A stretch of DNA of 64,000 nucleotides from Verrucomicrobium sp. BvORR106 (GTDB lineage: Bacteria > Verrucomicrobiota > Verrucomicrobiia > Verrucomicrobiales > Verrucomicrobiaceae). Every line of letters starts with the position of its first letter. The first letter of the stretch is position 1. Positions 1 through 8,652 of this stretch are shown here, one piece after another. Both the position numbers and the translations under genes were made by a program. The stretch spans positions 1 to 64,000 of the forward strand of contig NZ_BATR01000085.1 in NCBI RefSeq assembly GCF_000739655.1, read 5' to 3'. The notes beneath the pieces are model-generated. The model worked only from the letters and a program-made list of their open reading frames with translations, searched no databases and was not told where the DNA came from.

Positions 1-35
1 CAAGCCGGACCTTCGGCCCTCATGAGCCTGCACAA
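1..35. repeat. Partial copy of dispersed repeat family E (CCGGACCTTCGGCCCTCATG type)
   Basis: The first bases match the motif found several times at 32.64-32.87 kb (gccgg.ccttc.gccct). It is cut by the window edge. The following bases to about 285 hold no gene I can support. Confidence 0.5.
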
Positions 36-284
36 TCAGCCGACTGTGAAGTGGATGCGCCGCAGCTTCTCTCATTCGCGCTCGGGGCATATTCCTTTTC
101 CCTGATGGCATTGGCCTTTAGGCGGTCAGGACACCGTCGCCCAGCGCGTCGCACTCGCTGTCCGGGCGACACCAGACTGGAAGACACAAGACAGAAGACC
201 TGAGGCGATGGGTGAGTTGGGGTTGGAAGTGAGACAGGGGATTAAGGATCGGCGGAATGCTTCACACATTCCGGAGGCCGCGTC

Positions 285-345
285 GCCCACTGAACCGGCG
301 GGACGCCGGTACCACCCACCGGCTGGAAGCCGGTGTCACTTGCTG
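285..345. repeat. Palindromic repeat family A copy (two adjacent CCGG hairpins)
   Basis: It contains CCGGCGGGACGCCGG followed by CCGGCTGGAAGCCGG, two small palindromes, and ends in GTGTCACTTG. Related copies lie near 48.09, 55.74, 57.11, 58.11, 59.31 and 63.65 kb. It is intergenic, upstream of trpE. Confidence 0.75.
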
Positions 346-475
346 CCAGTCCCGGAGGGACGTCGGACAGTAGCCGGTGGTGGCAACCACCGGGTCCCTC
401 ATCCCCTCCATCCTCGCGTCCCGGAGGGACGCCGGACCGATCCGCCGCACCCCTGAGCAAACTAAAGTTTGTACT
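346..475. repeat. Repeat family D copy plus palindrome CAAACTAAAGTTTG
   Basis: TCCCGGAGGGACGTCGG, a short hairpin (GGTGG..CCACC) and a second TCCCGGAGGGACGCCGG lie within about 95 bp. The same arrangement recurs near 4.41-4.50 kb and 59.17-59.27 kb. The palindrome at 458-471 also accompanies the 4.3-kb copy. From 476 to 659 I see no gene, only CACTG-type short repeats at about 555-592. Confidence 0.7.
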
Positions 476-659
476 ACAAACAGCTTCACCCAACCTCCCA
501 CAAGCCCCCAGGCCGCTTCACCTCCATTTCGCTTCCAACACCCCCAACGCCTCACCCACTGACGCACTGCCAACTGCCTACTGCCCACTGAAACTTGCAC
601 GCCCCCCCAGCCGGGTGCACAATACCGGCCCTCTGCGTTCGCGCTCAAACCTCGCTCTT

Positions 660-2171
660 ATGCTCACCCCGTATCTCCAACCCGATCTCGCGACTTTCAA
701 GGCACGTGCCGCTCATGGCAATCTCGTGCCGGTCTGGGTGGAGCTGGCCGCCGACTATGAGACGCCGCTCTCGGCGTTCCAGCGCATTCATGACGGGCGT
801 CACGCCTTCCTGCTGGAGTCGGCCGAGCTGACGCAGCATTCCGGCCGCTACTCGCTGCTGGGCAGTGATCCGCGTCTGGTCTTCACCGCTCGCGGGCGGG
901 AGATCACCATCGAGGAAAAAGGCGCCACCCGCACCTACACCGCCGAGGGCGACCCCCTGAAGGAGCTGGAGGACATCATGGCTGTGTTCAAGCCCGCCAT
1001 GCCGCCGCCCTCCCCGGTGTTCCACGGCGGGGCCGTGGGGTACCTCAGCTACGACATGGTGCGTTTCTTCGAACCCACCCTGCCGCCGCCACCCAAGGAT
1101 GAGCTGGGCGTACCGGACATGGTGTTTATGATTGCGGACACCGTGATCATCTTCGATCACAAGCATCGCAAGCTCACCGTCGTGGCCAACGTGTTCATGC
1201 CCGACCACGAGACGCCCGAAGCCGCCTATGCGTGGGCCAACACCCGCATCCATGAGGTGGTGGCCAAGCTTGAGGCCCCGCTTCAGGTGCGCACCCTCCA
1301 GGCCTTTGCGCCGGAAGGAGGAAACAACGTGCCCGCTCCGAGCGGCAACACCACCCAGGCCGAGTATGAGGCCATGGTCCTGGCGGGCAAGGAGTACATC
1401 AAGGCCGGAGACATCTTCCAGTTCGTGCCTTCACAGCGGTTCGAGACCGAATACACCGGCAGTCCGGTGGATCTGTACCGGGCCCTGCGGCATGTGAACC
1501 CCTCGCCGTACATGTTCTGCCTCAACTTCCCGGACGGCTTCTCCCTCGTGGGCAGCTCTCCGGAGGTGCACGTGAAGTGCATCGGCGGCAAGATCGAGAT
1601 CCGTCCCATCGCCGGCACACGCTGGAGGGGTGCCACGCCCGCAGAGGATGACGCGCTGGCGGCAGAGCTGCTGGCCGACCCCAAGGAGCGTGCGGAGCAC
1701 ATCATGCTGGTGGACCTCGCCCGCAACGACGTGGGCCGTGTCTCCGAGTACGGCACGGTTCGAGTAAACGAACTGATGGTGATCGAGCGCTACTCCCACG
1801 TCATGCACATCGTGTCCAACGTGGAGGGCACGCTCTCCCCGGAGCGCAGTGCCTATGACGTCATGCGCGCCACCTTCCCGGCGGGCACTGTGAGTGGTTC
1901 GCCGAAAGTACGCGCCATGGAGATCATCAACGAGGTGGAGAAGAGCAAGCGCTGCGCGTATGCCGGTGCCGTGGGCTACTTCGGGTTCGATGGAACTCTG
2001 GACAGCTGCATTGCGCTGCGCACCTGTGTCTTGAAGGATGGCAAGGCCTATGTCCAGGCGGGTGCCGGTGTGGTGGCAGACTCTGATCCCACCTATGAAT
2101 ATCAAGAGACCTTGAATAAAGCGAGAGGCATGCTTCGCGGCCTGCAGAGAGCGAAAGAGCTGTCTGCGTAA
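660..2171 (+). CDS. trpE: Anthranilate synthase component I
   Basis: This 503-aa protein makes anthranilate from chorismate, using ammonia from a TrpG glutaminase, in the first committed step of tryptophan synthesis in the cytoplasm. The chorismate-binding domain is complete: PIAGTRWRG, DLARNDVGRV, HIVSNVEG and AGTVSGSPKVRAMEII appear in order in the C-terminal half. LLES at residues 51-54 matches the tryptophan feedback site of TrpE, which favours TrpE over PabB. The reading frame is open from 333, but the ATG at 660 gives the usual family length, and the upstream codons run through repeats A and D. No trpG, trpD or attenuator is visible nearby, so the gene seems to stand alone. Confidence 0.95.
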   Translation: MLTPYLQPDLATFKARAAHGNLVPVWVELAADYETPLSAFQRIHDGRHAFLLESAELTQHSGRYSLLGSDPRLVFTARGREITIEEKGATRTYTAEGDPLKELEDIMAVFKPAMPPPSPVFHGGAVGYLSYDMVRFFEPTLPPPPKDELGVPDMVFMIADTVIIFDHKHRKLTVVANVFMPDHETPEAAYAWANTRIHEVVAKLEAPLQVRTLQAFAPEGGNNVPAPSGNTTQAEYEAMVLAGKEYIKAGDIFQFVPSQRFETEYTGSPVDLYRALRHVNPSPYMFCLNFPDGFSLVGSSPEVHVKCIGGKIEIRPIAGTRWRGATPAEDDALAAELLADPKERAEHIMLVDLARNDVGRVSEYGTVRVNELMVIERYSHVMHIVSNVEGTLSPERSAYDVMRATFPAGTVSGSPKVRAMEIINEVEKSKRCAYAGAVGYFGFDGTLDSCIALRTCVLKDGKAYVQAGAGVVADSDPTYEYQETLNKARGMLRGLQRAKELSA

Positions 2172-2328
2172 AATAAATTACAACCAGCAGGGGGTGGTGG
2201 ACGTTTTATCCATTGCCCGGTCATTTGGGTGAGTTCTGGAAATTTTATAACAAATCTGGCTTCAGGGATTGCACCCTCAAGTCGGCTCATGGTAAAATCA
2301 CCTTTACGCCCGACCCCCTGCGGAAATC

Positions 2329-3261
2329 ATGATTAGCAAACAGTTGACCCAACCGTTGATTTGTTCGCTGGTGGCCCTAGCCGCGTCCTCCGTGTTTGCC
2401 CAAACGCAGACACTGACGCCGGTAGCCGCCAACATCACCAGTGAGAGTGCCTCCCTTGGCGCGCTTTCGGTGTCGCGTCAAACCCTTGAATCTCAGTCAG
2501 GCTCAGCCACTTTCGCCCCCTTGCCGCGGGTGTTCGCGCCCACGCTGCCCCGCACCACCTACACCCGTTATCCCTGGAAGACGGACATTGTGGCCACGGT
2601 GTTCTGGGTGGGGGAGCTTCCCACAGAGAACAACCCGACGCCCAATACGGCCAGCTCCTGGGACACCCAGTGGACCGCCAACTTCGGGGGGTATGACGAT
2701 CCCGATCCCGCCCGCCGGGCCCCGGACTACCGTCCCGCTGGATTCGTGCCCAAGCAGAACCCGTTCTACGTGGCGCTGCCCTATAACGACTGTATTGACT
2801 ACAAAACGACCAAGGCCACAGCCGCCAAGCTGATCCCCTGGTTCAAAGAGAAGTTCCGGGAGTCCGGAAAGTCCGTCTGCCGGGACCGCTGGATCGCCGT
2901 CCGTGCTGGCGACCGGGTCTGCTACGCTCAGTGGAGCGATTGCGGCCCCTTCCTGACGGATGACGTGGACTACGTCTTCGGTGATGGCCGCCCGACCAAT
3001 CCCAAGAACAACGGAGCCGGTATCGACGTCTCCCCGGCGGTCCGGGACTACCTCGGCTTCAAGACCAACACCAAGATCGACTGGCGTTTTGTGGAGGTGG
3101 ACGAGGTGCCCAACGGCCCCTGGCGCGCCTACGGCACCAACAATCACTTCGTGCAGCAGGCTGGCCGCGACAAAGACCTCGTGGCCTCCCGGCTGGAAGA
3201 ACTGCGCCGTCAGCGGGATGACTGGTTCCGCGGCAACGGCAGCGGGCGCCAGCTTCGCTGA
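2329..3261 (+). CDS. Secreted protein with probable double-psi beta-barrel (RlpA-like) domain
   Basis: The 310-aa protein has an N-terminal signal peptide (hydrophobic core from about residue 10, cleavage likely after VFAQ). About 130 residues of low-complexity Thr/Pro/Ala-rich sequence follow. The C-terminal half contains AQWSDCGPF and, after a gap, GAGIDVSPAVRDYLG. This is the spacing and chemistry of the RlpA/expansin-type double-psi barrel (WxDCGPF ... IDLSxAxxxxLG). The family acts on or binds peptidoglycan or polysaccharide outside the cytoplasm. The catalytic or binding role here is inferred from motif resemblance only. It is a lone gene with 157 bp to trpE and 170 bp to the next gene. 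Confidence 0.6.
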   Translation: MISKQLTQPLICSLVALAASSVFAQTQTLTPVAANITSESASLGALSVSRQTLESQSGSATFAPLPRVFAPTLPRTTYTRYPWKTDIVATVFWVGELPTENNPTPNTASSWDTQWTANFGGYDDPDPARRAPDYRPAGFVPKQNPFYVALPYNDCIDYKTTKATAAKLIPWFKEKFRESGKSVCRDRWIAVRAGDRVCYAQWSDCGPFLTDDVDYVFGDGRPTNPKNNGAGIDVSPAVRDYLGFKTNTKIDWRFVEVDEVPNGPWRAYGTNNHFVQQAGRDKDLVASRLEELRRQRDDWFRGNGSGRQLR

Positions 3262-3431
3262 CCCATTGGATTATTTCCTGATGAACTCCTGCCTGAGGAT
3301 GCTGGCTGCGACCACCCCTCCGGCAGGATTTTTTGTGTCTGTGGGGGGCCGCGTCCGTTGCTCCACACACCTCCCTTCCTTCTGCTTGACTGAAAAGAAG
3401 GCCGCCGTGACCATGTAGTGATTCATCGGTC

Positions 3432-4187
3432 ATGAGCAACTACGCCACCAGCCGCTCCCGGCGCTCTTCTCCCTCCTCGCAGTCCATGCCGGGCTGCCTC
3501 AAGGCGTTGTTGATCATCTTCATGACGATCGTGGTGACGGGCTTGATCCTCGTCTTCGTCGTCGGGGGCGCCGCGCGGGATCTGGTGGACAAGTGGTCGG
3601 GTGGTTTCGTGAGCCGCGTGACCACGGTGAAGGCCAGCAGCGTCCTGATCGACATCGGCCGCACCCATGGCGACGTTTTGGAAGTCGCCTCGCCGTTGAA
3701 GACGATGGAGCTTTTCAGCAAGAGCGACGCCCGCTTCGCCGCCTGGGGCAAGGTTTACCTCGGCACCTCCACAAGCGAGATCAAGGTGCCGGCCTCCTAC
3801 CGGTTCCACATCAAGCTTTCCGAGCTGAAGGGCACCCAAATCAAGGACAAGGTGCTGGTCGTGAGAGTGGCTGCCATCTATCCCAGCCTCCCCGTCGCGT
3901 TCGACACCGCCGGTGTGGAGAAGCGATCTGAAGACGGCTGGTTCCGTTTCGATGGAGCCCAGCTTCTCGCGGAACTGGAAAAGAACCTCACCCCTGAACT
4001 GGAGCGCCGTGCCAAGCAGCACGTCCCAGTGGTGAAGGAAACGGCCCGCAAAGACATCGAGCAGTTTGTGCAAAAGTGGATCGTGGAATCCCACCCCGAG
4101 TACCGCGAGAAAATCAGCAGCGTCCGCGTCGTGTTTGAAGGCGAGAACGAGGAAAAAATCCTCGAGCGTCCGCCGGTGGTGCCGTAG
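3432..4187 (+). CDS. Single-pass membrane protein of unknown function (possibly DUF4230-like)
   Basis: The 251-aa protein has a Ser/Arg-rich cytoplasmic N-terminus and one transmembrane segment at about residues 26-46 (LIIFMTIVVTGLILVFVV). A 200-residue extracytoplasmic part follows. This part has a stretch resembling DUF4230 proteins (LEVASPLKTMELF ... WGKVYLGTSTSEIKVPASYRFHIKLSEL ordering, then VVRVAAIYPSLPV), where a short beta region is followed by a charged helical C-terminus. The DUF assignment is tentative and no enzyme motif is visible. The start ATG comes 12 bp after an in-frame stop region and precedes the charged tail typical of inside-anchored proteins. Confidence 0.6.
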   Translation: MSNYATSRSRRSSPSSQSMPGCLKALLIIFMTIVVTGLILVFVVGGAARDLVDKWSGGFVSRVTTVKASSVLIDIGRTHGDVLEVASPLKTMELFSKSDARFAAWGKVYLGTSTSEIKVPASYRFHIKLSELKGTQIKDKVLVVRVAAIYPSLPVAFDTAGVEKRSEDGWFRFDGAQLLAELEKNLTPELERRAKQHVPVVKETARKDIEQFVQKWIVESHPEYREKISSVRVVFEGENEEKILERPPVVP

Positions 4188-4319
4188 CCCCGCGAAGCGG
4201 GGAGACACAAGACTTCAAGACACAAGACGTAAGACTTGAGTCAGGGGTGGCTTGGGGCTGGAAGCTCGGAGCTGCCTGCGAAGGAGCGTTCCCCGCTTCA
4301 GGCGACAAGGAAACAACTA

Positions 4320-4510
4320 GCTTGAGGCAAACTAAAGTTTGAACAAACAGTTTTCCCTGCCTCGCTCCTGCAAGCGCAACTCCACCCCAGGGAGGCCGCC
4401 TCGGCTTGCCTTCAGTCCCGGAGGGACGTCGGACAGTAGCCGGTGGTGACAACCACCGGATCTCTCGTTCTCTTCACCTTGCGTCCCGGAGGGACGCCGG
4501 ATCGTGGTTC
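4320..4510. repeat. Repeat family D copy with CAAACTAAAGTTTG palindrome
   Basis: The palindrome CAAACTAAAGTTTG is at 4327-4340. The paired TCCCGGAGGGACG units lie at about 4411 and 4484, with a GGTGG/CCACC hairpin between them, matching 346-475. The rest of 4188-4578 shows nothing recognisable. Confidence 0.7.
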
Positions 4511-4578
4511 CCCTGACGCAACCTCAAGCTTGAACCACCACCGATCTTCCGCTGGCCCCCCTTTGGGGTTCTGTGAAA

Positions 4579-5049
4579 CTACATCGAACCAACTCTCTGC
4601 TCAGTCCCCACTCGCTTGCGGATGCCGCTGCTGCTCCGCCTTGCCCGTCGATTCATGTGCGCCATCTCCGCGCCGCAGGACACCCAGATCAGGACCAGGA
4701 GCATCAGAATCACCGGGGCCGCACTGATGGCAGTCGCCTCCTTCCATTCTGATAGGGTGATCAAAAACACGGTGTAGGAGAAGCCGCCCAGCACGCTGAC
4801 GAACCGAACCCAGCGCTTGATTGCAAACGGCGCAAAGGCGCCTGCAAGCAGCACCAGTGCCGTGTAGGCATGCCCGCTCCAGAAGGGGGACAGCAAGGCA
4901 GCGGGACCATCGAGCAGAAACATGCCGAGGATGCCCATACCATGCCCTCCCGCGATGATGAGGCATTGTGACGAGGCGAAGATTGCCACCGCCATCAGCA
5001 CATCCACCCACCAGGCATCCCACTTTGACTGTCGCATCGAGTGGGGCAT
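4579..5049 (-). CDS. Small polytopic membrane protein, unknown function
   Basis: About 156 aa from the ATG at 5049; the frame stays open to an ATG at 5121. Four hydrophobic segments are visible (VLMAVAIFASSQCLIIAG, FLLDGPAALLSPFW, ALVLLAGAFAPFAI, FSYTVFLITL plus ILMLLVLIWVSCG), followed by a basic, Arg-rich cytoplasmic tail. No family is recognised. The upstream extension is poor in hydrophobic or conserved character, so I prefer the internal start, but no good ribosome-binding site distinguishes the candidates. It lies downstream of the trxB terminator, so it is probably transcribed separately. Confidence 0.5.
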   Translation of the reverse strand: MPHSMRQSKWDAWWVDVLMAVAIFASSQCLIIAGGHGMGILGMFLLDGPAALLSPFWSGHAYTALVLLAGAFAPFAIKRWVRFVSVLGGFSYTVFLITLSEWKEATAISAAPVILMLLVLIWVSCGAEMAHMNRRARRSSSGIRKRVGTEQRVGSM

Positions 5050-5226
5050 GAGGCAGAACGGGAGGGAAAGGGGGTAGGGGGCTGGAGAACGAAATAGGGA
5101 GGCATCGGTGACGATGCCCATCTTGATTCGCCCCTTGCCCAGGAGTTGGCGGCATGGAGCTGTGTATTTGCGCTCCTTGTGGCCAGGCGGATTGCATCAC
5201 ACGCAATTTTCCAATCAAGCGAGCCA

Positions 5227-5261
5227 TAAAAAAAGCGCAGGAGCCTTTCGCCCCTGCGCTT
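5227..5261 (-). terminator. Rho-independent terminator of trxB
   Basis: The perfect 9-bp arms 5233-5241 (AAGCGCAGG) and 5253-5261 (CCTGCGCTT) are followed, on the minus strand, by a run of seven or more U residues. They sit about 50 bp after the trxB stop codon. Confidence 0.85.
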
Positions 5262-5313
5262 CTCAAGTCTTTGGTCTTCCGCCTTCCAGGCTTTTGCCTG
5301 CGGCGCGGCCGGA

Positions 5314-6234
5314 TCAATGGGCCAGGTAGCGCTCCGCTTCGAGCGCTGCGGCGCAACCCTGGCCGGCGGCGGTGATGGCCTGGCGGTACACGTGGTCCGC
5401 CACGTCGCCCGCGGCGAAGAGGCCGGGGATGTTGGTGCGGGTGCCTTCCGTCTGGACGATGTAGCCGTTCTCGTCGGTGGTGACGCTGCCGTTGAGGAAC
5501 TGGGTGTTGGGCACGTGGCCGATCGCTACGAACACGCACTTCAGTTCCAGCTCGTTCTCCTCGCCGGTGACGAGGTTCTTCAGCGTCACGGCGCGCATTT
5601 CACCCTTTTCATCGGTGAGGTACTCGCTGACGGTGCTGTTCCAGATCGGCTTCACCTTCGGGTTGGCCAGTACGCGGTCGGCCATGATCTTGGAGGCACG
5701 CAGCTCCTCGCGGCGGTGAATGAGGTACACCGTGCTGGCGAAGCGGGTCAGGAAGTTGGCTTCCTCCGCGGCAGAGTCGCCGCCGCCGATCACGGCGACC
5801 GGGACGTTGCGGTAGAAGGCGCCGTCACAGGTGGCACAGCTCGTCAGACCGCGGCCGATGAGGGACTTCTCATTGGGCAGGCCCAAGTGACGCGGAGAGG
5901 CGCCGGTGGCCACGATCACCGTCTTGGATTGGATGACCTTGCCGTCCGCCATGGTGAGGTCGAAATGACCCTCAGGGGTCTTCTGCACGTTCTCCACCTG
6001 GGAGTACTCAATGCGGGCGCCGAACTTCTCAGCCTGGGCCTGCATCTTCATCATCAGATCCGGGCCCATGATGCCTTCTGGGAAGCCGGGGAAATTTTCC
6101 ACGTCAGTCGTGGTCGTGAGCTGGCCACCGGGCTGGCTGCCGGAGAGGAGCAGGGGGGTCAGGTTGGCGCGTGCGGTGTAGATGGCTGCGGTATAGCCAG
6201 CGCAGCCGGTGCCGATGATGATGACGTTTTCCAT
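5314..6234 (-). CDS. trxB: Thioredoxin-disulfide reductase
   Basis: This 306-aa flavoenzyme passes electrons from NADPH through FAD and a redox-active disulfide to thioredoxin in the cytoplasm. Visible hallmarks are the N-terminal FAD-binding [12 protein letters not shown] (Cys replaces the usual Pro of GxGPAG), the active-site CATC within SCATCDGAF, the NADPH-binding [10 protein letters not shown], and GLFAAGDV near the C-terminus. The length fits the low-molecular-weight bacterial type. The ATG at 6234 is preferred to the in-frame TTG at 6243 because residues from MENVIIIG align with the family start. It is divergently placed from the antiporter gene. It could feed the thioredoxin/DsbD-type relay encoded at 11.2-15.6 kb, but no link is shown by position. 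Confidence 0.96.
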   Translation of the reverse strand: MENVIIIGTGCAGYTAAIYTARANLTPLLLSGSQPGGQLTTTTDVENFPGFPEGIMGPDLMMKMQAQAEKFGARIEYSQVENVQKTPEGHFDLTMADGKVIQSKTVIVATGASPRHLGLPNEKSLIGRGLTSCATCDGAFYRNVPVAVIGGGDSAAEEANFLTRFASTVYLIHRREELRASKIMADRVLANPKVKPIWNSTVSEYLTDEKGEMRAVTLKNLVTGEENELELKCVFVAIGHVPNTQFLNGSVTTDENGYIVQTEGTRTNIPGLFAAGDVADHVYRQAITAAGQGCAAALEAERYLAH

Positions 6235-6350
6235 GGTGGGCAATAGGATACGATTCTACCTAGCGCAGGGGTGAAGGGGTGCAACGGGTTTCGCACCCTT
6301 CCGGGCCGACTTTGGTTGACGGTGTGAGGGCGGGGCGCTCCTGTTATTCC

Positions 6351-7901
6351 ATGAGAAACCCATCCCTCTCTCTGGTGCGGAGGCTCGGACCCCTTGCCAG
6401 CGTCCTCCTGCTCTTTTTCACATTTCTGGCTACTGGATGGGGCGCGGAAGAGGGCGTGCCTGCTTATGAGGGGCACTCCCAGTTCTCCCACTTTCCCAAG
6501 CCGCTCCCCCTGTACGAACATGCGGAAGGAGCGGGTGCATGGCAGATGATCAAGGAGCGGGCGGCGCAGGAACCGTTCAACGTGGCCGCCACCATCATCT
6601 TCGTCCTGGCCGTCCTGCACACCTTCGTGGCGGGGATCTTCCGCGAGTGGGCTCACGATCTTGAAAAGCGCCATCTCGCCAAGCATGGCGACGACACGGA
6701 GCGGGTCTCCTTCTGGGCGGTGACGCTGCACTTCTTTGGCGAGGTGGAGGCGGTCTTTGGCCTCTGGATCGTCGCCCTCGCCGGGGCTGCCCTGTACTTT
6801 CACGGTTGGGCAGATCTGCGGAACTACCTCGGGCATGATGTGAACTTCACAGAGCCGCTCTTCGTCATCGTGATCATGGCCATCGCCGCCTCTCGACCGG
6901 TCGTGAAGTTCGCCGAGGCCTGCATCGGCCAGGTGGCAGCCTTTGGGAAAAGCACCCCTGCAGCCTGGTGGCTGGCGATTCTGACCGTCGCCCCGCTTAT
7001 GGGCTCCCTCATCACGGAGCCCGCCGCGATGACCCTGGCCGCGCTCCTGCTTTCCCGCCGTCTCTATGCGTTGGCACCGAGCCGCACACTCGCCTACGGC
7101 ACGCTGGGGCTGCTCTTCGTCAACATCAGCGTGGGCGGGACGCTCACCCATTTCGCCGCGCCTCCCATCCTCATGGTCGCGGCCCCATGGAAGTGGGACA
7201 CGGCCATCGTCTTCGGCAACATTGGCTGGAAGATGATCGTGGCCATCCTCATCAACAACGCCGCGTATTTCCTCGTGTTTCGCAAGGAGCTGCGGAGTCT
7301 CGCCGCGGCCAGTTCCCGGGCCCGGGCGGAGGACCGCGTGGAGGAGCCCGTGCCTCATGAGGTGACGGCCGTGCACTTGTTCTTCCTGGCCTGGACGGTT
7401 TTCACGAATCATTACCCTGCGCTCTTCATCGGCGGGTTCCTCTTCTTCCTCGGGTTCGTGGAAGCCACTCGGCATCATCAGAGCCCGGTGTCCCTGCGCT
7501 CCCCGTTGCTGGTGGGTTTCTTCCTCGGGGCGCTCATTGTCCACGGCCGGTGCCAGTCCTGGTGGATCGAGCCGCTGCTGACCAGCGCGAATCTCCCGGA
7601 ATGGGGCCTCCTCCTGGGGGCCGCGGTGTTGACCATGTTCAACGACAACGCCGCCATCACCTACCTGGCCGCACAGGCCCCGGGACTGGGAGACTTTGCC
7701 AAATACGCCGTGGTGGCCGGGGCGGTGGCCGCCGGGGGCATGACCGTGATTGCCAACGCACCCAATCCGGCCGGGCAGAGTCTTTTGGGCCATCACTTTG
7801 CGGGAAATGTCCAGCCGGGGAAGCTTGCTCTGGCTGCGCTTTTTCCTACGGTCGTATGCATCCTTGCGCTGTTGTTCCTGCGTAGTCCGCTCATGGGCTG
7901 A
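6351..7901 (+). CDS. Putative Na+/H+ antiporter (Na_H_antiport_3-type)
   Basis: The 516-aa inner-membrane protein has a probable signal or first hydrophobic segment and about 11 further hydrophobic helices. A charged periplasmic N-terminal region contains EGHSQFSHFPKPLPL and is followed by EPFNVAATIIFVLAVLHTF. The mix of conserved NFTEPLFVIVIMAIAASRPVV, LITEPAAMTLAA and MFNDNAAITYL resembles the putative Na+/H+ antiporter family PF07399, part of the ion-transporter superfamily. Acidic residues in the helices (TEP repeated twice, NDNA) are plausible ion ligands. Ion specificity is not known. The ATG at 6351 is chosen; the frame is open from 6279 but that extension is not hydrophobic. The gene precedes ribE by about 90 bp. 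Confidence 0.75.
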   Translation: MRNPSLSLVRRLGPLASVLLLFFTFLATGWGAEEGVPAYEGHSQFSHFPKPLPLYEHAEGAGAWQMIKERAAQEPFNVAATIIFVLAVLHTFVAGIFREWAHDLEKRHLAKHGDDTERVSFWAVTLHFFGEVEAVFGLWIVALAGAALYFHGWADLRNYLGHDVNFTEPLFVIVIMAIAASRPVVKFAEACIGQVAAFGKSTPAAWWLAILTVAPLMGSLITEPAAMTLAALLLSRRLYALAPSRTLAYGTLGLLFVNISVGGTLTHFAAPPILMVAAPWKWDTAIVFGNIGWKMIVAILINNAAYFLVFRKELRSLAAASSRARAEDRVEEPVPHEVTAVHLFFLAWTVFTNHYPALFIGGFLFFLGFVEATRHHQSPVSLRSPLLVGFFLGALIVHGRCQSWWIEPLLTSANLPEWGLLLGAAVLTMFNDNAAITYLAAQAPGLGDFAKYAVVAGAVAAGGMTVIANAPNPAGQSLLGHHFAGNVQPGKLALAALFPTVVCILALLFLRSPLMG

Positions 7902-7939
7902 AAAGGAAGTGGCATGCCAGAAAATTCCGCCATCACGCC

Positions 7940-7980
7940 CCCGTATCTCTCCTCCTCCTCCTCCTCTTCATCATCGTAGT
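7940..7980. repeat. Trinucleotide runs in the ribE leader
   Basis: The leader consists of consecutive TCC, then TCA/ATC and GTA-type triplets (ctcctcctcctcctcttcat core). They end about 15 bp before the ribE ATG, with no purine-rich ribosome-binding site in that span. Confidence 0.6.
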
Positions 7981-7994
7981 AGTCTCGTTTGTTT

Positions 7995-8606
7995 ATGTTT
8001 ACAGGCATTGTTGAAATCGTCGGCACCGTGCAGAGCATTGTCTTCCGGGAGGGCGGGGCGCGACTGGTGCTTCACGTGGGACCCATGGCCGCGGAGTTGA
8101 CCCTGGGTGAGAGCGTGGCTGTGAACGGTTGCTGCCTCACCGTGACAGAATTTGACGGCACGGCCCAGACGGCGGTGTTTGACCTGCTCATCGAGACGCT
8201 GAAGGTCACCAGCCTGGGTGAGCTCAAGCAGGGCAGCCTGGTGAACCTGGAGCGCGCCCTGCGCCTGGGGGATCGCCTCAGCGGCCACTTCGTGCAGGGG
8301 CATGTGGATACCACCGCCCCCATCCTGACCCTGAAGAAAGTGGGCATGGATCACCAGTTTACTGTGGGGCTGGCGCTGGAGTGGGCCCACCTCGTGGTCC
8401 ACAAGGGCTCTATCTGTGTGGACGGCATCAGCCTCACCATCGCAGACCTGCAGCCGGACCGCATGACCTTCTGGATCACTCCGCACACGCACGCGGTCAC
8501 GCACCTTCCGGACAAAGCGGAGGGTTCAAGGGTCAACCTGGAGTTCGACATGCTCGCGAAGCATCTGGAGCGGCTCGTGCATGTGAAGCCGGCGGTGGGG
8601 GCCTGA
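7995..8606 (+). CDS. ribE: Riboflavin synthase, alpha subunit
   Basis: The 203-aa protein dismutates two molecules of 6,7-dimethyl-8-ribityllumazine to riboflavin in the last step of riboflavin synthesis. It shows the two tandem lumazine-binding barrels. The first begins MFTGIVEIVGTV and contains LGESVAVNGCCLTV. The second has LSGHFVQGHVDTT at the barrel junction and KGSICVDGISLTI. A C-terminal helix (LEFDMLAKHLERL) mediates trimerisation in this family. The ATG at 7995 gives the canonical MFTGI start; the TTG two codons upstream is rejected. No other rib genes or FMN riboswitch is visible here. Confidence 0.95.
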   Translation: MFTGIVEIVGTVQSIVFREGGARLVLHVGPMAAELTLGESVAVNGCCLTVTEFDGTAQTAVFDLLIETLKVTSLGELKQGSLVNLERALRLGDRLSGHFVQGHVDTTAPILTLKKVGMDHQFTVGLALEWAHLVVHKGSICVDGISLTIADLQPDRMTFWITPHTHAVTHLPDKAEGSRVNLEFDMLAKHLERLVHVKPAVGA

Positions 8607-8652
8607 GTTGGGGCCCTGTTGAGTTGAATCGCATTGAGTAGAGCGCATCCCC

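Noticed and set aside
333-659. N-terminal extension of trpE to the first start of the frame
   Set aside because: The extension runs through repeats A and D, and the ATG at 660 gives the family length with the expected N-terminus.
6159-7796. Long open frame (545 codons) on the minus strand opposite the antiporter gene
   Set aside because: It is a mirror of high-GC coding sequence. The amino acid pattern is Gly/His/Arg-rich without domains, and the plus-strand protein has clear membrane helices.
7989-7994. TTG start of ribE two codons upstream
   Set aside because: Riboflavin synthases begin MFTGIVE; the ATG at 7995 gives exactly that.
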